DNA of 64,000 nucleotides from positions 372,001-436,000 of the forward strand of contig CAJNDT010000513.1 in assembly GCA_905221615.1 (NCBI GenBank). Direction: 5' to 3'. A program made the position numbers and the translations under genes. This DNA comes from Symbiodinium sp. CCMP2592 (Eukaryota; Sar; Dinophyceae; Suessiales; Symbiodiniaceae). Positions 20,441 through 31,223 of this stretch are shown here, one piece after another. A model generated the notes under the pieces. The model did not search any database, was not told where the DNA came from, and worked only from the letters and a program-made list of their open reading frames with translations. Each line of letters opens with the position of its first letter. Positions within the stretch are counted from its first letter, which is position 1.

Positions 20441-21900
20441 GTAGGTGCTCATTCCGTACTACTCCGCGTCAAAAAAGACTCCAAGCCCTGAACTAAGAAC
20501 TCCAAACCCCAAACCAACCCGGTTTAGGTTTTGGGGTTTAACCCTTTTAACTGCTACGGTATGAAATATCATCGGCTGTGTATGTTGGACATCGCTGCAG
20601 ATAAACAGCAGGTCAGGAATCCATGTGGTTTGCAGCGAGCAGATTGGCAACAGAATTGAACCTGGAAAGCTAGCTTTGGTGGTATAGTGTCATGATTTAT
20701 ATTGATTTAAACAGTGCGGAGGGGAATGTTGTTGCCAACTATTTCGGCTTCTAGATTACACCCTAAAACGCATTCTCAACTTGCAAGACATCCGGCCTTT
20801 TGGACGAAAACCCAACCTTAAGGGTCCAAGTGCCGAATCATCATATACTCTGCAAAGTAGTAAGCTACATAACTACTGCCCCTAAACCCAAGCACCTAGT
20901 TATCGGGTCCTATAAACCCTTGTGGCAAGCTTTAAAATGACAGCACGAGCGATCTTTCGCCTGAAGAAGGGGCTCTTGCCACTCAAAAGAAGCCCATCGT
21001 GTTCAGGGTTTTGGGGGTTTAGGGTCTGTAGGGCTTAAGGTTTAGGTGTTGAGAGCAAGGTGGCTTAGGGTCTATTTTGGGTTTGGGGTTTACCAGGACC
21101 ACCCAAGTACTCTTCCTTTGCTCTATATTTCTCATTAAGAGGTACTTAGGGGCTACAATAAAGGGTAGTTGGGGGGTCTAGGTAGAGCGCTGCGGTCTAA
21201 GGCTGACGGATTCTGATCTTGTTTAGGGTGCAAGTATCCAACGAGTGGGGTTTTGGTTTGGGTCCCAAGTACTACCTAGATACTGAAGGGTACTACCGTT
21301 TCGCGATTGCCTTCTTATCTTGGGAAAGGCTACAGACTGGAATAAAGCTTTCCAAAAACAAATACCAAACCTTCAGGGAACCACATAATATATAGGAAAC
21401 CGTTCGAAGGGTATTATAGAGTGCAGGGTATGCTCATCGTAGAAGCCTTGTGTAGTCGGATCTTGACAACAAATCAACCACGCATTTTCAGAGGCACAAC
21501 AGCCGTGACGAATTCCATCATTAAGTCCACACTCATCATCCAACCTAAACCCTGAACCCGCACATCTCTTACTACCCCAATAAGCCACAGGAATAGAAGG
21601 TTAAACTTTCCGATTCTTACTAAACTACAAGAACCCAGAAAGTTTAAAGGTTGGGTATCGGAGATCTAAGATCTTGAACCCTTAAAGCACCCAACCCGGC
21701 AACCGGGGCTGCGCAGAAAAGGGTCGAATCCATGGCTTCCTAGCCTTTCTGGAGCTCAGGGAGGACCCTTCTTTTCAGAAAATCCTGCAGCTTCGCGGAT
21801 CTCCGCCGAAGCTAAACGACCGTCCAGCAAACCTTCCAGGCAATCAAGTTTGAATAATCTAGTCGCCTTAACAATTAGAATGAGGTGTTGGGGCTAATCA

Positions 21901-22015
21901 TACTGTTGATGATATAAATCCTGCATGACCCGTAATAAGGAATATACCAGAATTCCTATAGTCTAGGGTCCTTAAGGTAGTGCAGGATTTATATCATCAA
22001 CCGTAGTGTAAGTAA
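21901..22015. mobile_element. palindromic element family C (6 copies)
   Basis: Arms ACTGTTGATGATATAAATCC and ATATCATCAACCGTAG with CTTAAGGACCCTAAACTATG inside. Copies near 2848-2943, 12353-12410 (cut off by a TA microsatellite), 21901-22015 (nested in a family H copy), 30745-30835, 47862-47970 (nested in H), 58374-58456. The CCGTAG end offers a 3' splice AG. Confidence 0.85.
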
Positions 22016-22870
22016 TTAGAACAAGGAAACCCATAGTTGAACGTCTTCATGAATTGGATATGCGTTTAGGATTTGGGGTTTAGGGTTTAGGGTTTAGAGT
22101 TTAGGGTTTAGGGTTTAGGGCATAGGATTCAAGATGTGGCTCTGATAGGTTGTGATAGTAGGCTTGGCGACAGCCCAACACCTAAACTCCCTTCCTGAAT
22201 CATCTGGCTAAGATCCTGGAATGCTGAAACATATCTTGTACCCCTAGGGGCTAAACCCTCAAGCCCATCTTATCTTGTTCTTCAAAGCACCATGAAACCT
22301 TCAAGAATACTTAATCATAACACCCTCTGAAAGTCTTACCCGCTTATAGTAGAAGCCCGAAAGTTGGAAACCCTATAATACGGATCCTACTATTTAGGGT
22401 ACTATATCAGGGTCCTCTATTTTCGGACACTGTCATATTATGTACGTACCACCAGCAAGACCCGAAGTTATCATAAACCCTAGTTTCGTTTGGCGCTTCA
22501 TTTATTGAGATTACCTGGCGGCTGCTGGGGGTTTCCTTTGGGGAGGCAGTCGCGAGTCGTCGACCAGCTTGGCTAATGCCTTTGGCGCCTTCTCGATGCG
22601 CCTCTGAAACCTGAGGGGGGTGGGTGGGTCGCTCTATGATTTTATTTGTTTGGAATATTTTTCATTCTTGGAACATGAGCAAGTTCGAAAAAATACTTCG
22701 TGGCTTCAAAGGTTTAGGGCCCTAAACCATCTAAACCCTCAACCCTGAATACCCTAAACCATCCTAAACCCCAAACCCTAAAGTGTGGGACGTCTTGGGC
22801 TCCTTGTGTTCTGTTCAAGGGCACGGGAATATAGGGCTCAGATTGCCTTCTTTTAGGGTTTGGGGTGTAG

Positions 22871-22969
22871 GGCCTTCTCTGTTTGTGTCGTTGGTTATCT
22901 TTGCTTGGCGTATGGGCTTTGATTTGGTGCGGCTTACCCTCACCTTCTACGGCCCCATGAGAGCCCCGG
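22871..22969 (+). CDS. exon with a predicted membrane segment
   Basis: Follows a telomere-like TTTAGGGTTTGGGGTGTAG and ends GCCCCGG|GTCCTT. It reads PSLFVSLVIFAWRMGFDLVR then LTLTFYGPMRAP. LFVSLVIFAW is hydrophobic enough for part of a membrane helix. It lies between CCCTAAA tracts and a GAGCC island at 22983. Confidence 0.4.
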
Positions 22970-23468
22970 GTCCTTCTTCAGGAGCCGGAAGCATTAGAAT
23001 AAGGCTCCGGGACTCCAGGGTCTACATACTAAACCTAGACCTAGCTCTGTCTTGACTCACACCCCTGCGATTGGGGTTGTAGGGTGTAGGAAGGGCTTCA
23101 GGGGCTTAAGGTTTCTGGCGTCCCATCCCAAGAGCCACAAACCTGGACCTCCGAAAACTCTCAACCCCTGAAGCTCCAAACCCTATCGGCACTCGTCTAA
23201 ACGAGTAGGGCTTAGCGGTTAAGGCTTATAAGGGTTCATGGTTTAGGGTGCCTGAAACCCGAAAACCCAAACGGTCGAGAACTTGAACAGCTACCAAAAC
23301 ACCCTCCTGCTCTACCGAAGCGCCTGCCATTTCTAGGATCAGAAAATCGGACCTGCACACGACCCAGCAAACTATAATTATTCATACATGCATGAATCAC
23401 AGACCTAACATACACAGTTATGCACACATGTCATGTTGATAAACCCAACCTAGGCCCCTCACGTTTAG

Positions 23469-23782
23469 AATGTGCTTGAGCCCAAAGCCTCCATAAAGGC
23501 TAACTTTAGGGGGTTTGGGGCCGGTGGTCATCCTGAGAGCTGTGAACAAATTGAGGTCTACATCCCGTACCATGAACCCTCGTTCAATTACAGTAAACCC
23601 CATAATGTTGGAAACCGGATGAAGGCCAAATACTGCTGGGATTCCCTAAAAATTGCTCTTAAGGATCGAGGCTGTTGGGTTTCCAACTTTTGGGCTTTTA
23701 CTGTATTATAGTATTCAAGGCTTATGGCTCAGGACTTGCAGGGTGCATCATGGGTTCGCGCATGTATAGGATGTCAGGCTGA
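23469..23782 (+). CDS. two-exon hypothetical gene split by an introner (23469-23592, 23712-23782)
   Basis: Exon 1 follows CCTCACGTTTAG and is open for 41 codons: NVLEPKASIKANFRGFGAGG, HPESCEQIEVYIPYHEPSFN, ending TTAC A|GTAAACCCC. The 119-bp intron (23593-23711) is a G-type palindrome: arms GTTGGAAACCGG and TTCCAACTTTTGGGC, ending GTATTATAG. Exon 2 takes up the left-over A in phase (ATA) and reads FKAYGSGLAGCIMGSRMYRM, SG, TGA. Gly-rich and Tyr-rich; family unknown. A strong case of an element acting as an intron. Confidence 0.6.
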
Positions 23783-24225
23783 GGACATATCGGTGTAGGG
23801 TTTAGCGTTTCTAGGAAGACTCTACATTAGCTCCGTAGCGGCCAAGCCTCTATGAAGGCTAAGCTGGGTTATAGTACGCTTTAAAGGGACCACATTAGAG
23901 AACCCCACTATAGTATCCTCTAAACGGGTTTCAACCTCAACAACGGCCTAAACCCTAAACCCTAAATCCTACACCAATCCCAAAAAATCTCAAAAACGGC
24001 CTAAATCCTAAACCAGCCCTAAAACATCTCAAAAACGGCCAAGCGTCTGATTCAGAGTCCTGACGTGCCGTTCGTGCATCCGGCGATCCGGCGGCATTGG
24101 GAACTTTGAGTGCTCCTCCTGGTCCGAAACTCTGGGGATTTAGTAAGTAGGGTTAGTAAGGTGGGTTATGGGGATTATAATAGGGTTTCTAGGGGATACT
24201 AAGTAGACTTACTAAGTCAACAGGG

Positions 24226-24412
24226 CCTCCAAGTGGTCCGAAACTCTGGGGATTTAGGGGTTTAGGATGTAGGGATGTAGGCTTTAGGGATTTAGGGGTT
24301 TAGGATTTAGGGATTTAGGGTTTAGGGATTTAGGGGATTTAGGGTTTAGGGATTTAGGGTTTCGGGGATTTAGGTAGAGTTTAAGGTTTAGGGATTTAAG
24401 GTCGTCTTAGAG
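24226..24412. repeat. degenerate TTTAGGG tract
   Basis: Many GGGATTTAGG / TTTAGGG variants in tandem. Similar G-rich tracts on the plus strand: 361-430, 4027-4165, 12580-12640, 29075-29215, 32080-32250, 36995-37115, 40495-40625, 55140-55215, 59828-59950, 62290-62535. Confidence 0.9.
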
Positions 24413-24672
24413 GGTAGAGATGGAGCGGAACCCATGGAAGTTAACACGATCCCCTGCCTTAGAACCGGGGATCCAGAATTATGTGAGTCGGTTGCAATTG
24501 TTTTCTTCGTTTTGTCGTGATGCTCTTGTGCTTTTTCTTGTTTGGGAGTGGGGGCGGAACATGGTATCAAGAACAGGCTTGGCCTTATGTGCCCAATAGC
24601 ACACCGATTCTTCGCAACTTCCCAAGGTTGCCAACACCGCACAAGTAGTTTGCAGGCACGAAGTCGTTGCAT
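24388..24672 (-). CDS. 94-aa hypothetical ORF or terminal exon
   Basis: Minus-strand ORF from ATG 24672 to TAA 24390-24388. It reads MQRLRACKLLVRCWQPWEVA, KNRCAIGHIRPSLFLIPCSA, PTPKQEKAQEHHDKTKKTIA, TDSHNSGSPVLRQGIVLTSM and ends TTLNP. The stop is supplied by CCCTAAA-type sequence (AAT CCC TAA), so the C-terminus runs into the telomere-like tract at 24230-24400. The middle is Lys/His/Glu-rich and probably disordered. No acceptor is needed if the ATG is real. Confidence 0.5.
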   Translation of the reverse strand: MQRLRACKLLVRCWQPWEVAKNRCAIGHIRPSLFLIPCSAPTPKQEKAQEHHDKTKKTIATDSHNSGSPVLRQGIVLTSMGSAPSLPSKTTLNP

Positions 24673-24796
24673 TCAGCCAGCGTCAACTGGAACCACCTTC
24701 TTCAACATACACAATTAAAAGAAGGCGAGCATTCGTGCCACCTGCAGGAGTTGCCCACCCGCATGGCTTGCACAGGAAATCGAGGTCCGAGCTTGG
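24656..24796 (+). CDS. competing plus-strand exon-like island, 47 codons
   Basis: Follows a good acceptor (TAGTTTGCAG) and ends AGCTTGG|GTAAAG. It reads SLHSASVNWNHLLQHTQLKE, then GEHSCHLQELPTRMACTGNR, GPSL. The following intron would contain a palindrome (about 24808-24925). It overlaps the minus ORF above by only 17 bp, so both could be real. Confidence 0.35.
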
Positions 24797-25448
24797 GTAA
24801 AGAGCGAAGGCAATCCCCAAAGGGTCCTAAGTACCGGTATAGTAGAATGTGGGGATTCTATATCAGGAGTTACTATAATGATTTGAGAGAATATTGCCCA
24901 TAACAATACCGAGGACCTTTTGGGATCTGCAACATCTTAAGAGAGACGCAGGGGCAAACGAAGAGCACGAAGACGGTGCGCTTGCCCCGACGTGCACGTA
25001 ATATAGGGGCCTTAATATTTAGAATAGGGTTTTGCGGCCCTTTATGCTATAACTATCTTTATAAGGATTCGGCTCTCTTTATTTGTTCTAACTATTTCTT
25101 TCTGGTCTAATGTCTTTCCTGCGTTCGCTGTTTCGTTTTCCCTCTATCTTTCTCTGTGAGCAAGAGAAACCAAACACGAAAAACAAACAAATCACAACAC
25201 ACAACACAGCAAACACATAACTCCAATTCCCTGGGAAACGTCCTCTTACAGATTACGGTTGCCCTAGAGGGTCCTATATAACCACACCAAGACAAACGTC
25301 CAGCAATTCAGTGACTAGGAATTGGAGAACTTCAGGGGACACAAAAAAACACAATTCCGAAGACTGAAATCGTCACACACACACACCCCTAAACCCTAAA
25401 CCCCTACCCTGGAACTCGCTAAAACCGATTCTGCGGACTGCCTTCCAG

Positions 25449-25712
25449 TGTTCGGAGTTCCACGAAGACCATTCCTTACTTCCACCATGCGAGAAGAAGA
25501 CGAAGTTTCGACTTGCAGAACAGGCTTTCAGGGTAACAGGAGGGACCCTCAATAAGGACCCCTAGGTATATACCCTTAATATAGCTCTTATATACCCATC
25601 AAATAGCCCATTATAGGGTAGGGGTCCCCATTAAGGGTCCCTCCTTTTCCCCTTTGAGGCGTGTATAGGAGACTCCACCGAAACTAAATACAAGATTAAG
25701 CGTTCAGAATAA
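25449..25712 (+). CDS. two terminal exons around a family F introner (25449-25532, 25669-25712)
   Basis: Exon 25449-25532 follows ACTGCCTTCCAG and reads FGVPRRPFLTSTMREEDEVS then TCRTGFQ, ending CAGG|GTAACA. The 136-bp intron is a whole family F palindrome. Its right arm CCCTCCTTTTCCCCTTTGA supplies a pyrimidine tract before CGTGTATAG. The last exon takes up the phase and reads DSTETKYKIKRSE, TAA 25710-25712. The basic tail resembles a nuclear localisation signal. A related tail (ACCAAATACAAGA) follows another F copy at 18111. Upstream, 25380-25410 has CCCTAAA units. Product unknown. Confidence 0.55.
25533..25668. mobile_element. palindromic element family F forming a GT-AG intron (5 copies)
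   Basis: Arms AGGAGGGACCC / GGGTCCCTCCTTTTCCCC with GGTATATACCCTTAATATAG inside. Copies: 17978-18098, 25533-25668, 37808-37855 (fragment), 39450-39570 (inverted), 44190-44312. In the 25.5-kb copy the left arm has become CAGGGTAAC, giving a GT donor, and the C/T-rich right arm serves as polypyrimidine tract. Confidence 0.85.
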
Positions 25713-25714
25713 CA

Positions 25715-25806
25715 CTATCACATACTACAGCATACTACAACAGATCGACCATAACATACTATAACATACTATGACATACTTTAACATACTGTAAACCTAC
25801 TATAAC
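25715..25806. repeat. degenerate 10-bp tandem repeat, ATAACATACT
   Basis: About nine imperfect copies of an ATAACATACT/ACATACTA unit directly after the stop codon at 25712. Simple-sequence repeat, probably in the 3' flank of the gene above. Confidence 0.75.
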
Positions 25807-26183
25807 ATTAGGCCTGACGTTGGGTGTTGCAGCGAGCTGAGGCTCTCGTTGGCCATCGTCATCATCCATCCCAAGGGCTGAACCGGGCAGTGAAGCCGTG
25901 CCTCAGAGGCCCCGAACTACTGTAGAGGCCTACATAAAAACCAGTATACTATTTTGAAGCTCCTTGTTGTAGTTCTGAGTAATTACATTTTTTAAGACCC
26001 TACATTAACTGGAAAAGTTTTTGTGATATTCATGTACAAAGGTGTGCATGTGCGCGAGCGCACACACACAGACGCATGATACCGCTCCGACGACTGACAG
26101 TTTTCTAAACCTCTACTACTTTATTTGATAGTGTTGCTACTGACTGCCATTATCTTACTTGTTAATAACTACTTACGCTACAG

Positions 26184-26600
26184 ACCGTTATTCCAGATTC
26201 GCCAAAGAGCTTGTCCCACCACGAAGATCGTGTGCAGCTTTCGCAGGGCGGGTAAAGGAGTCCTTTTTGTGCGGCCTCCTTCGCTGAGTGTCACCATCCA
26301 TGTCGTCCAGACCTTCGGGACTGGAAGGCCAGATAAATGTAAACCCCTCAGACAGGACTGGGCCGTTCAGATTTAGGGATGACAATGCTTCCCCAACCTG
26401 AGAGGGGATGTGACTTTCGAAACCCTCCGTTGGGGCACTTCTTTTGCGCTGCCTCCTGTTGCAGGTCCAATCGCATCAAAGACAGCGGCAGGAACGACCC
26501 GGGCGCCGCGAGAAAATGGCATCAGGCGATGCCTGTGCTGAAAACAGGCTGCTGTACTTTTGCATTATTTGCGCAACCTGCACCACCGCTAAAGCGGTAA
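26184..26600 (+). CDS. two-exon 3' end of hypothetical gene (26184-26251, 26465-26600)
   Basis: Exon 26184-26251 follows TTACGCTACAG and reads TVIPDSPKSLSHHEDRVQLS, ending GCGG|GTAAAG. The 213-bp intron contains no palindrome and ends in a classical TGCCTCCTGTTGCAG. The last exon joins in phase: SNRIKDSGRNDPGAARKWHQ, AMPVLKTGCCTFALFAQPAP, ending PLKR and TAA 26598-26600. PGAARKWHQ resembles the exon at 15700. A further plus-strand island at about 25837-25912 (RAEALVGHRHHPSQGLNRAV after TGGGTGTTGCAG) may be an upstream exon. Unknown function. Confidence 0.5.
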
Positions 26601-26635
26601 ATGCATTAAATTAAACTGCAAAGGATTGCAAAGGC

Positions 26636-27010
26636 ATATGTACACATGCATATACGAGCATGTGTATGTGCATGTATATACATATATTCATGTATTATAT
26701 ATACATGTACAGATATGTCTGTATGCATGTATGTATGGATGTGTATGTATATACGTATGTGTGTGTCTGTGTATACACAGACATACACGCATGTACACAT
26801 GCACATATACATGTACATACACAGATACATATATACATAATTAATTACACAATACATATATACATATAATACAAACGTGCGTGTGCATCTATATATATAT
26901 ATATATATATATATACACAAGTATATGTATATGTACATACATATTGTTCATAGATACATGTCACTATACATGAATACATATATGCATATGATATGTATAT
27001 ATCAGACACA
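26636..27010. repeat. TA/TG/ACAT microsatellite block
   Basis: About 370 bp of alternating TATATA, ATGTGTATG and ACACATAC runs. Smaller ones: 656-679, 3826-3908, 12412-12467, 26040-26075, 27463-27530, 43935-43985, 46075-46125, 49735-49760. Open frames inside are low-complexity artefacts. Confidence 0.93.
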
Positions 27011-27144
27011 TAAAGACATATGCAAACAGAGGCTTACCCCGAATGTAAGAAGATCAAACCGTCTGCGTAACCCCAGAACCGAGGTGCATGTTTGGATGCA
27101 TATTATTGGGATGCTCCACATCCTTGGCGGTACTCGCCCCACAG

Positions 27145-27308
27145 CCCATGGCGGTTGCAGCCCGTTTGGGCACGCAAGATGGACTCTTCTGTCACTGCAG
27201 TGCCCCCACCGGACAAGAGGACACTTGCAGCTTTGGAATCTTCGGAATGTTCCTAATGCAACGCCTCAAGGCGTCTATGCCTCGGGCCGACGGAAGACTC
27301 GAGCCCAG
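27145..27308 (+). CDS. exon of hypothetical gene, 54 codons
   Basis: Follows TACTCGCCCCACAG and ends GAGCCCAG|GTCTGC. It reads PMAVAARLGTQDGLFCHCSA, PTGQEDTCSFGIFGMFLMQR, LKASMPRADGRLEPR. G is frequent at first codon positions. There is a Cys cluster (CHCSAPTGQEDTC). The downstream intron would hold the family H element (27330-27432). The ATG at 27148 could be a start. Confidence 0.45.
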
Positions 27309-28354
27309 GTCTGCACGGACGAGCATCATCTAGGGGCCGTAATGACCATAGAATGGGTTTGGGGGATAGTACACACGAAATTTAATAAGGAACCCCCAAA
27401 ACCCTGTTCTAGTTACTCAAACCCCTACATTAGGCAACTTAGGCCTTTTGTCTGCCTTTGTGTGTGTGTGTGTGTGCATGCGTGACGATGCATGTGAGTG
27501 TCTGTCTCGGTGCGCGCGCGTGTGCGCGCTGTGTCCCGAATGCACAACAGAAGGGATCCCCCAGACCTTCCAAAATCCCTTAATTAAGGAGTATACCTTA
27601 AATCATATTACGGATCCTACTATGATTTAAGGTATATTCCTTAATTAAGGGATTTTGGAAGGTCTGGGCCCATTGGCAGGTCCGGTCCGGGCTGTCAGGG
27701 TGGAGGCAGTTGACGAGGCCTTCTTGCCAGCAATAATGTGGTCTCCCGATTAAGAACCCGCCCCCCGTGAACATCCTGAATCCGCTTTAGTGACGGGGAG
27801 GGGGGGGGGGGTCCGCCTCTCTGATCATCTTTAGCCGTGGTCTAAGTTTCTATTTTTCAAAACCTTAAAACAAAAACCAGGACGGGAATTTACACTATGG
27901 AGGGGCAGTGTATTATTGTGTGCAGGGCCGTGCTCAGCTTTATTGAGGGGCCTGAACTAATCAATCAGGAGATAACATTATGAAAGCTACAACAGGGGTT
28001 GAGGATTCAGGATGTTCGGTTTCGGATTCTTGGTTTGGAGGTTTATGTCACGGCGCAGGGCTGAGTGCTACATTCGCGTTTTGCAAACAACACGCTCCAG
28101 TTTATCCGCGTTGTACGATTACACGTACATGTATACCAACACATGTTCATAATATGGGTGGTCGTCAAAATTATGGTCCTTTTTGGGGTCCTTATTATTA
28201 TGGTACGACACCTAATATTTACGGTACCCAAACAGGGACCCTAATTTTGACAACCACCCATATGTATTCCATGCACGCGCGGATGTCCATAAGGTAGCAA
28301 TATCCGCCCAAAGCCAGAACAGACCCTAAAGCTGAAACAAGTCCACCGAAGCGT

Positions 28355-28710
28355 AAACCCTAAACCCTAAAGCCCCTCAGCCCCTAAAGCCCCAGACCCT
28401 CAAACCCTACGAACTGAATTCAATACCCTCAACCCAAAACCCCAACCCCTAAACCCGGAACCCTAAACCCAAAACCCTAAAGCCCTAAAGCCCTAAGCCC
28501 TAAAGACCTAAACCCAAAACCCCCAAACCCTAAACCCGGAACCCTAAACCCTGAACCCCAAAACCCTAAAGCCCTAAGCCCCTAAGCCCTAAAGCCCTAA
28601 ACCCCAAAGGCTGAAGCCCTACACCCGAAACCCAGAACCCTGAACCCTGAACCCCAAAACCCGAAACCCAAAACCCTAAAGCCCTAAACCCAGAACCCTA
28701 AACCCTAGAG
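28355..28710. repeat. degenerate CCCTAAA tract
   Basis: About 350 bp of ACCCTAAAGCCCTAAACCCGGAACCC-type units with no gene visible. Similar C-rich tracts: 13325-13415, 32950-33060, 37620-37750, 39560-40050 (with a repeated CCCTGAGCCCTACAGAATAT block), 41745-41850, 61470-61910. Confidence 0.9.
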
Positions 28711-29472
28711 AACCCGAGGTTCCCGGCTACGCGTCTGGCGTCGCAGTGTGTCGCCATTGGAAGTGGCGTGACTTCCTGGACTTTGAAGCAAAGTATAGAC
28801 GGTTTAGGGTTTAGGGGTTCAGGGTTTATTTTCAAGATTGGTTCCCTTTAAATACCAGGTCCCAAAAAAGTAATGAAGTATGAAGTACCTATAGTCTCCA
28901 TTGTAGTTCCTTTTTTTGGTTATCCAATTTTGAGGTTAGGACCCTATAGTTGAGATTTTGGTTAATCGAAAAAAGGAACTACAATGGAGACTATAGGTAT
29001 GGTACTCCAAAGCCCAGCTTCGGCTCCGTTCCAGAGTCACCTCCTTGGGCTTCTCCTGCAGAGAAACTCGGTGGTAGGGTTTGGGGGTTTAGGGTTTAGG
29101 GGTTTGGGTTTGGGGGTTTAGGGTTTGGGGGTTTAGGGTTTAGGTGTTAGTTTTTTGGGGTTGGTGTTTGGGGTTTAGGGGTTTAGGGGTTTAGGGGTTC
29201 AGGGTTTTGGGTTGAGGGTCTGCACAAAAACTAGGCTCCTGAATAAGGGTGCCCTTTTTCATACTGTTTGGCTTTAAGAATGGAACCACGAGAACAAGGG
29301 GCAAAAGGGTACCACTGAGGAACCTAGAAAAGCCAAGGTGACGCAAAAAGCTATTGTTCTACGCACTGTTTGGGTGTGTTCAACCTTAACCCCACGTAAC
29401 CTACCTTTTTAAGGACTTATATCAAGAAATCATATTAGGGAACCCTAAAAAGGTAGGTTCCTTGGGGTCCAG

Positions 29473-29920
29473 GAAGGGTCTAGAGGGCCTGACTTGGAGG
29501 AAGGGTCGGACGACGACGAGCCCGATGAGTACAAGGCTGAGGCTACCGGCAAAAGCTTCGCGCAGCTTGAAGATGATCCTGGAGTTGCTGCCCGCTGGGC
29601 TCAAGCCATGCTTGAAGAAAAAACATCCTGCGGTGCGCGGACACGTCAGCAAACTCAGCGTTGAAGTACTGGAAGTCGGGACCTCTGAGTGCTGATTTGC
29701 AACTCCCGCAGCCTCATTTGGCGGCCGAGCACGGGCACGTGCCAGTGGCACGACTGCCGCTCCATACCCCTTGGGAGCACAATGTGTCGGGCAAGTGCCC
29801 AGAGGCACTCGCCGTGTCCAGCGTGGGACAACTGTTGTGCCCTCTCACTCTGCACGGGGGTGCGGGGCGTTGGGCTAAGGGTGCACGAGGGATTCTGCGG
29901 GGTCATATCGGTCGGTTTTA
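29473..29920 (+). pseudogene. acidic coding island with a probable 1-base frameshift
   Basis: After GGGGTCCAG, just beyond a truncated family E palindrome, a frame reads PDLEEGSDDDEPDEYKAEAT, GKSFAQLEDDPGVAARWAQA, MLEEK to TGA 29662-29664. A second frame, open from about 29612, continues to TAG 29919-29921: SANSALKYWKSGPLSADLQL, PQPHLAAEHGHVPVARLPLH, TPWEHNVSGKCPEALAVSSV. The two are linked by one base near the A6 run at 29619-29624. I infer a single-base deletion, natural or from sequencing. A third plus frame and the minus strand are also open because the region is GC-rich; I prefer this frame for its G-rich first positions. No domain recognised. Confidence 0.4.
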
Positions 29921-31153
29921 GGGACGGGACTCAATGTTGTATTGTATATGGGCTTTCCATAGACCCTCAACGCCGGCTTGGTTTTTAAAATTGGTGAGAC
30001 CGCTGAAAATACCATCAGCTTTGACCCCCACCCCAGGCCCCCGCTAAACCCTCAACCCTAAACACTACATTCACTAAATACCCCAAACCCCAAACCCTCG
30101 GGAATTCCTGGGCTGAAGAGTTTGCACTGAAGGTTCCCATCCGAAGGATCTTACCAAAGGCCGGGTTCTTGCTAAGGGTTTTTATCTTATAAGTTACCAG
30201 AATGCTGAAACCATATTATCTACGTTAGATCCTTTTTATGGTAACTTAAGTTGAATTCCTTAACAAGAACCCAACAAGAGCCTGTCTTTCAAGCATAGCA
30301 TACCCGCAATTAAGGATCAGTAGGCCTGTGTTCACGGTTCCTGGGACATGGGGTCCTGGTAAGCTTTCTATTCTAAGCGTTTTCTGCTCCATCATACAGT
30401 AGGTCCTCGTAAACCGTACTCGTAGACAGAACCCAGCGCTTCCAGCGCAGCAGCAGCAACCCAATAAGTGTCAACAAAGCCCCCGCAAATGTCGCAATCG
30501 TACAAACCTACAACGACTAGAAGACATCATCCACCCTAACCCTAAACCAAATCCTAAACGTTATTCTTAACTTCTGAACACATCTCGGGGGTTGGCCCGG
30601 AGATGACCGCAAACTAATGTTACAGATGCGGCCTATTCTGGATACCGTTACTCGGCCTACATGGCTGAGCGGCAGAGGTTAACTGACTAATCTAAATCGA
30701 AAGTGCTCGCCGTGTGTCCTCCGCTTGGTTTAGGCTTAAGACTTACGGTTGTATAAATCCTGCATGCCTTAAGGCCCTAAACTATGGGAAATGGTATACT
30801 CCTTATTATGGTAATGCAGGATTCATATCATAACAGTATCAGGCATCCGAAGCGAGAATGCAAGAGCGAGAGGCACTGGAGCTCAGTGCGATCATTTGAA
30901 CAGTTCCCCTAAGGTCCACAGAATTATAAGGCTTTGGTTATGGATAGTAGTTATTTAGGTTAATTAATATTTGGGAGAGTATATGATTATTAGGCACTTG
31001 GACCCTTAGGTTCACCCTTCCTTGTAGTACCATATTGGAGGGGGGGGTAGATAACCGACTACCCTAGTTCTCTCTAGCCCTAAGGCCTTGAAGCCTAAGG
31101 ACCCTTTGTCCCTGCCCCCTTGAACCACTTCCTTAAGGCTATAACTCCCAAAC

Positions 31154-31223
31154 GGTTTAGGGTTTAGGGTTTAGGGTTTAGGGTTTAGGGTTTAGGGTTT
31201 AGGGTTTAGGGTTTAGGGTTTAG
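31154..31223. repeat. perfect telomere-type array, (GGTTTAG)x10
   Basis: Exactly 70 bp, ten perfect 7-bp units, flanked by identical 12-bp sequences TAACTCCCAAAC (31142-31153 and 31224-31235). The array begins G|GT and ends TTTAG, so it also has intron-like termini. Confidence 0.95.

Noticed and set aside
26606-27485. Long open frames, up to about 200 codons, on both strands
   Set aside because: They run through TA/TG/ACAT microsatellite DNA and give Tyr/Ile/Cys/Val-only peptides. Only the later part (27145-27308, in another frame) looks coding.
29422-29808. 128-codon minus-strand frame opposite the 29.5-kb island
   Set aside because: It is most likely the shadow of a GC-rich plus-strand exon; the plus frame has G-rich first positions and an acidic, protein-like sequence.
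31154-31223. A true chromosome end or telomere
   Set aside because: The array is only 70 bp, internal, and followed by ordinary sequence with a flanking duplication. Other tracts are degenerate and occur in both orientations.
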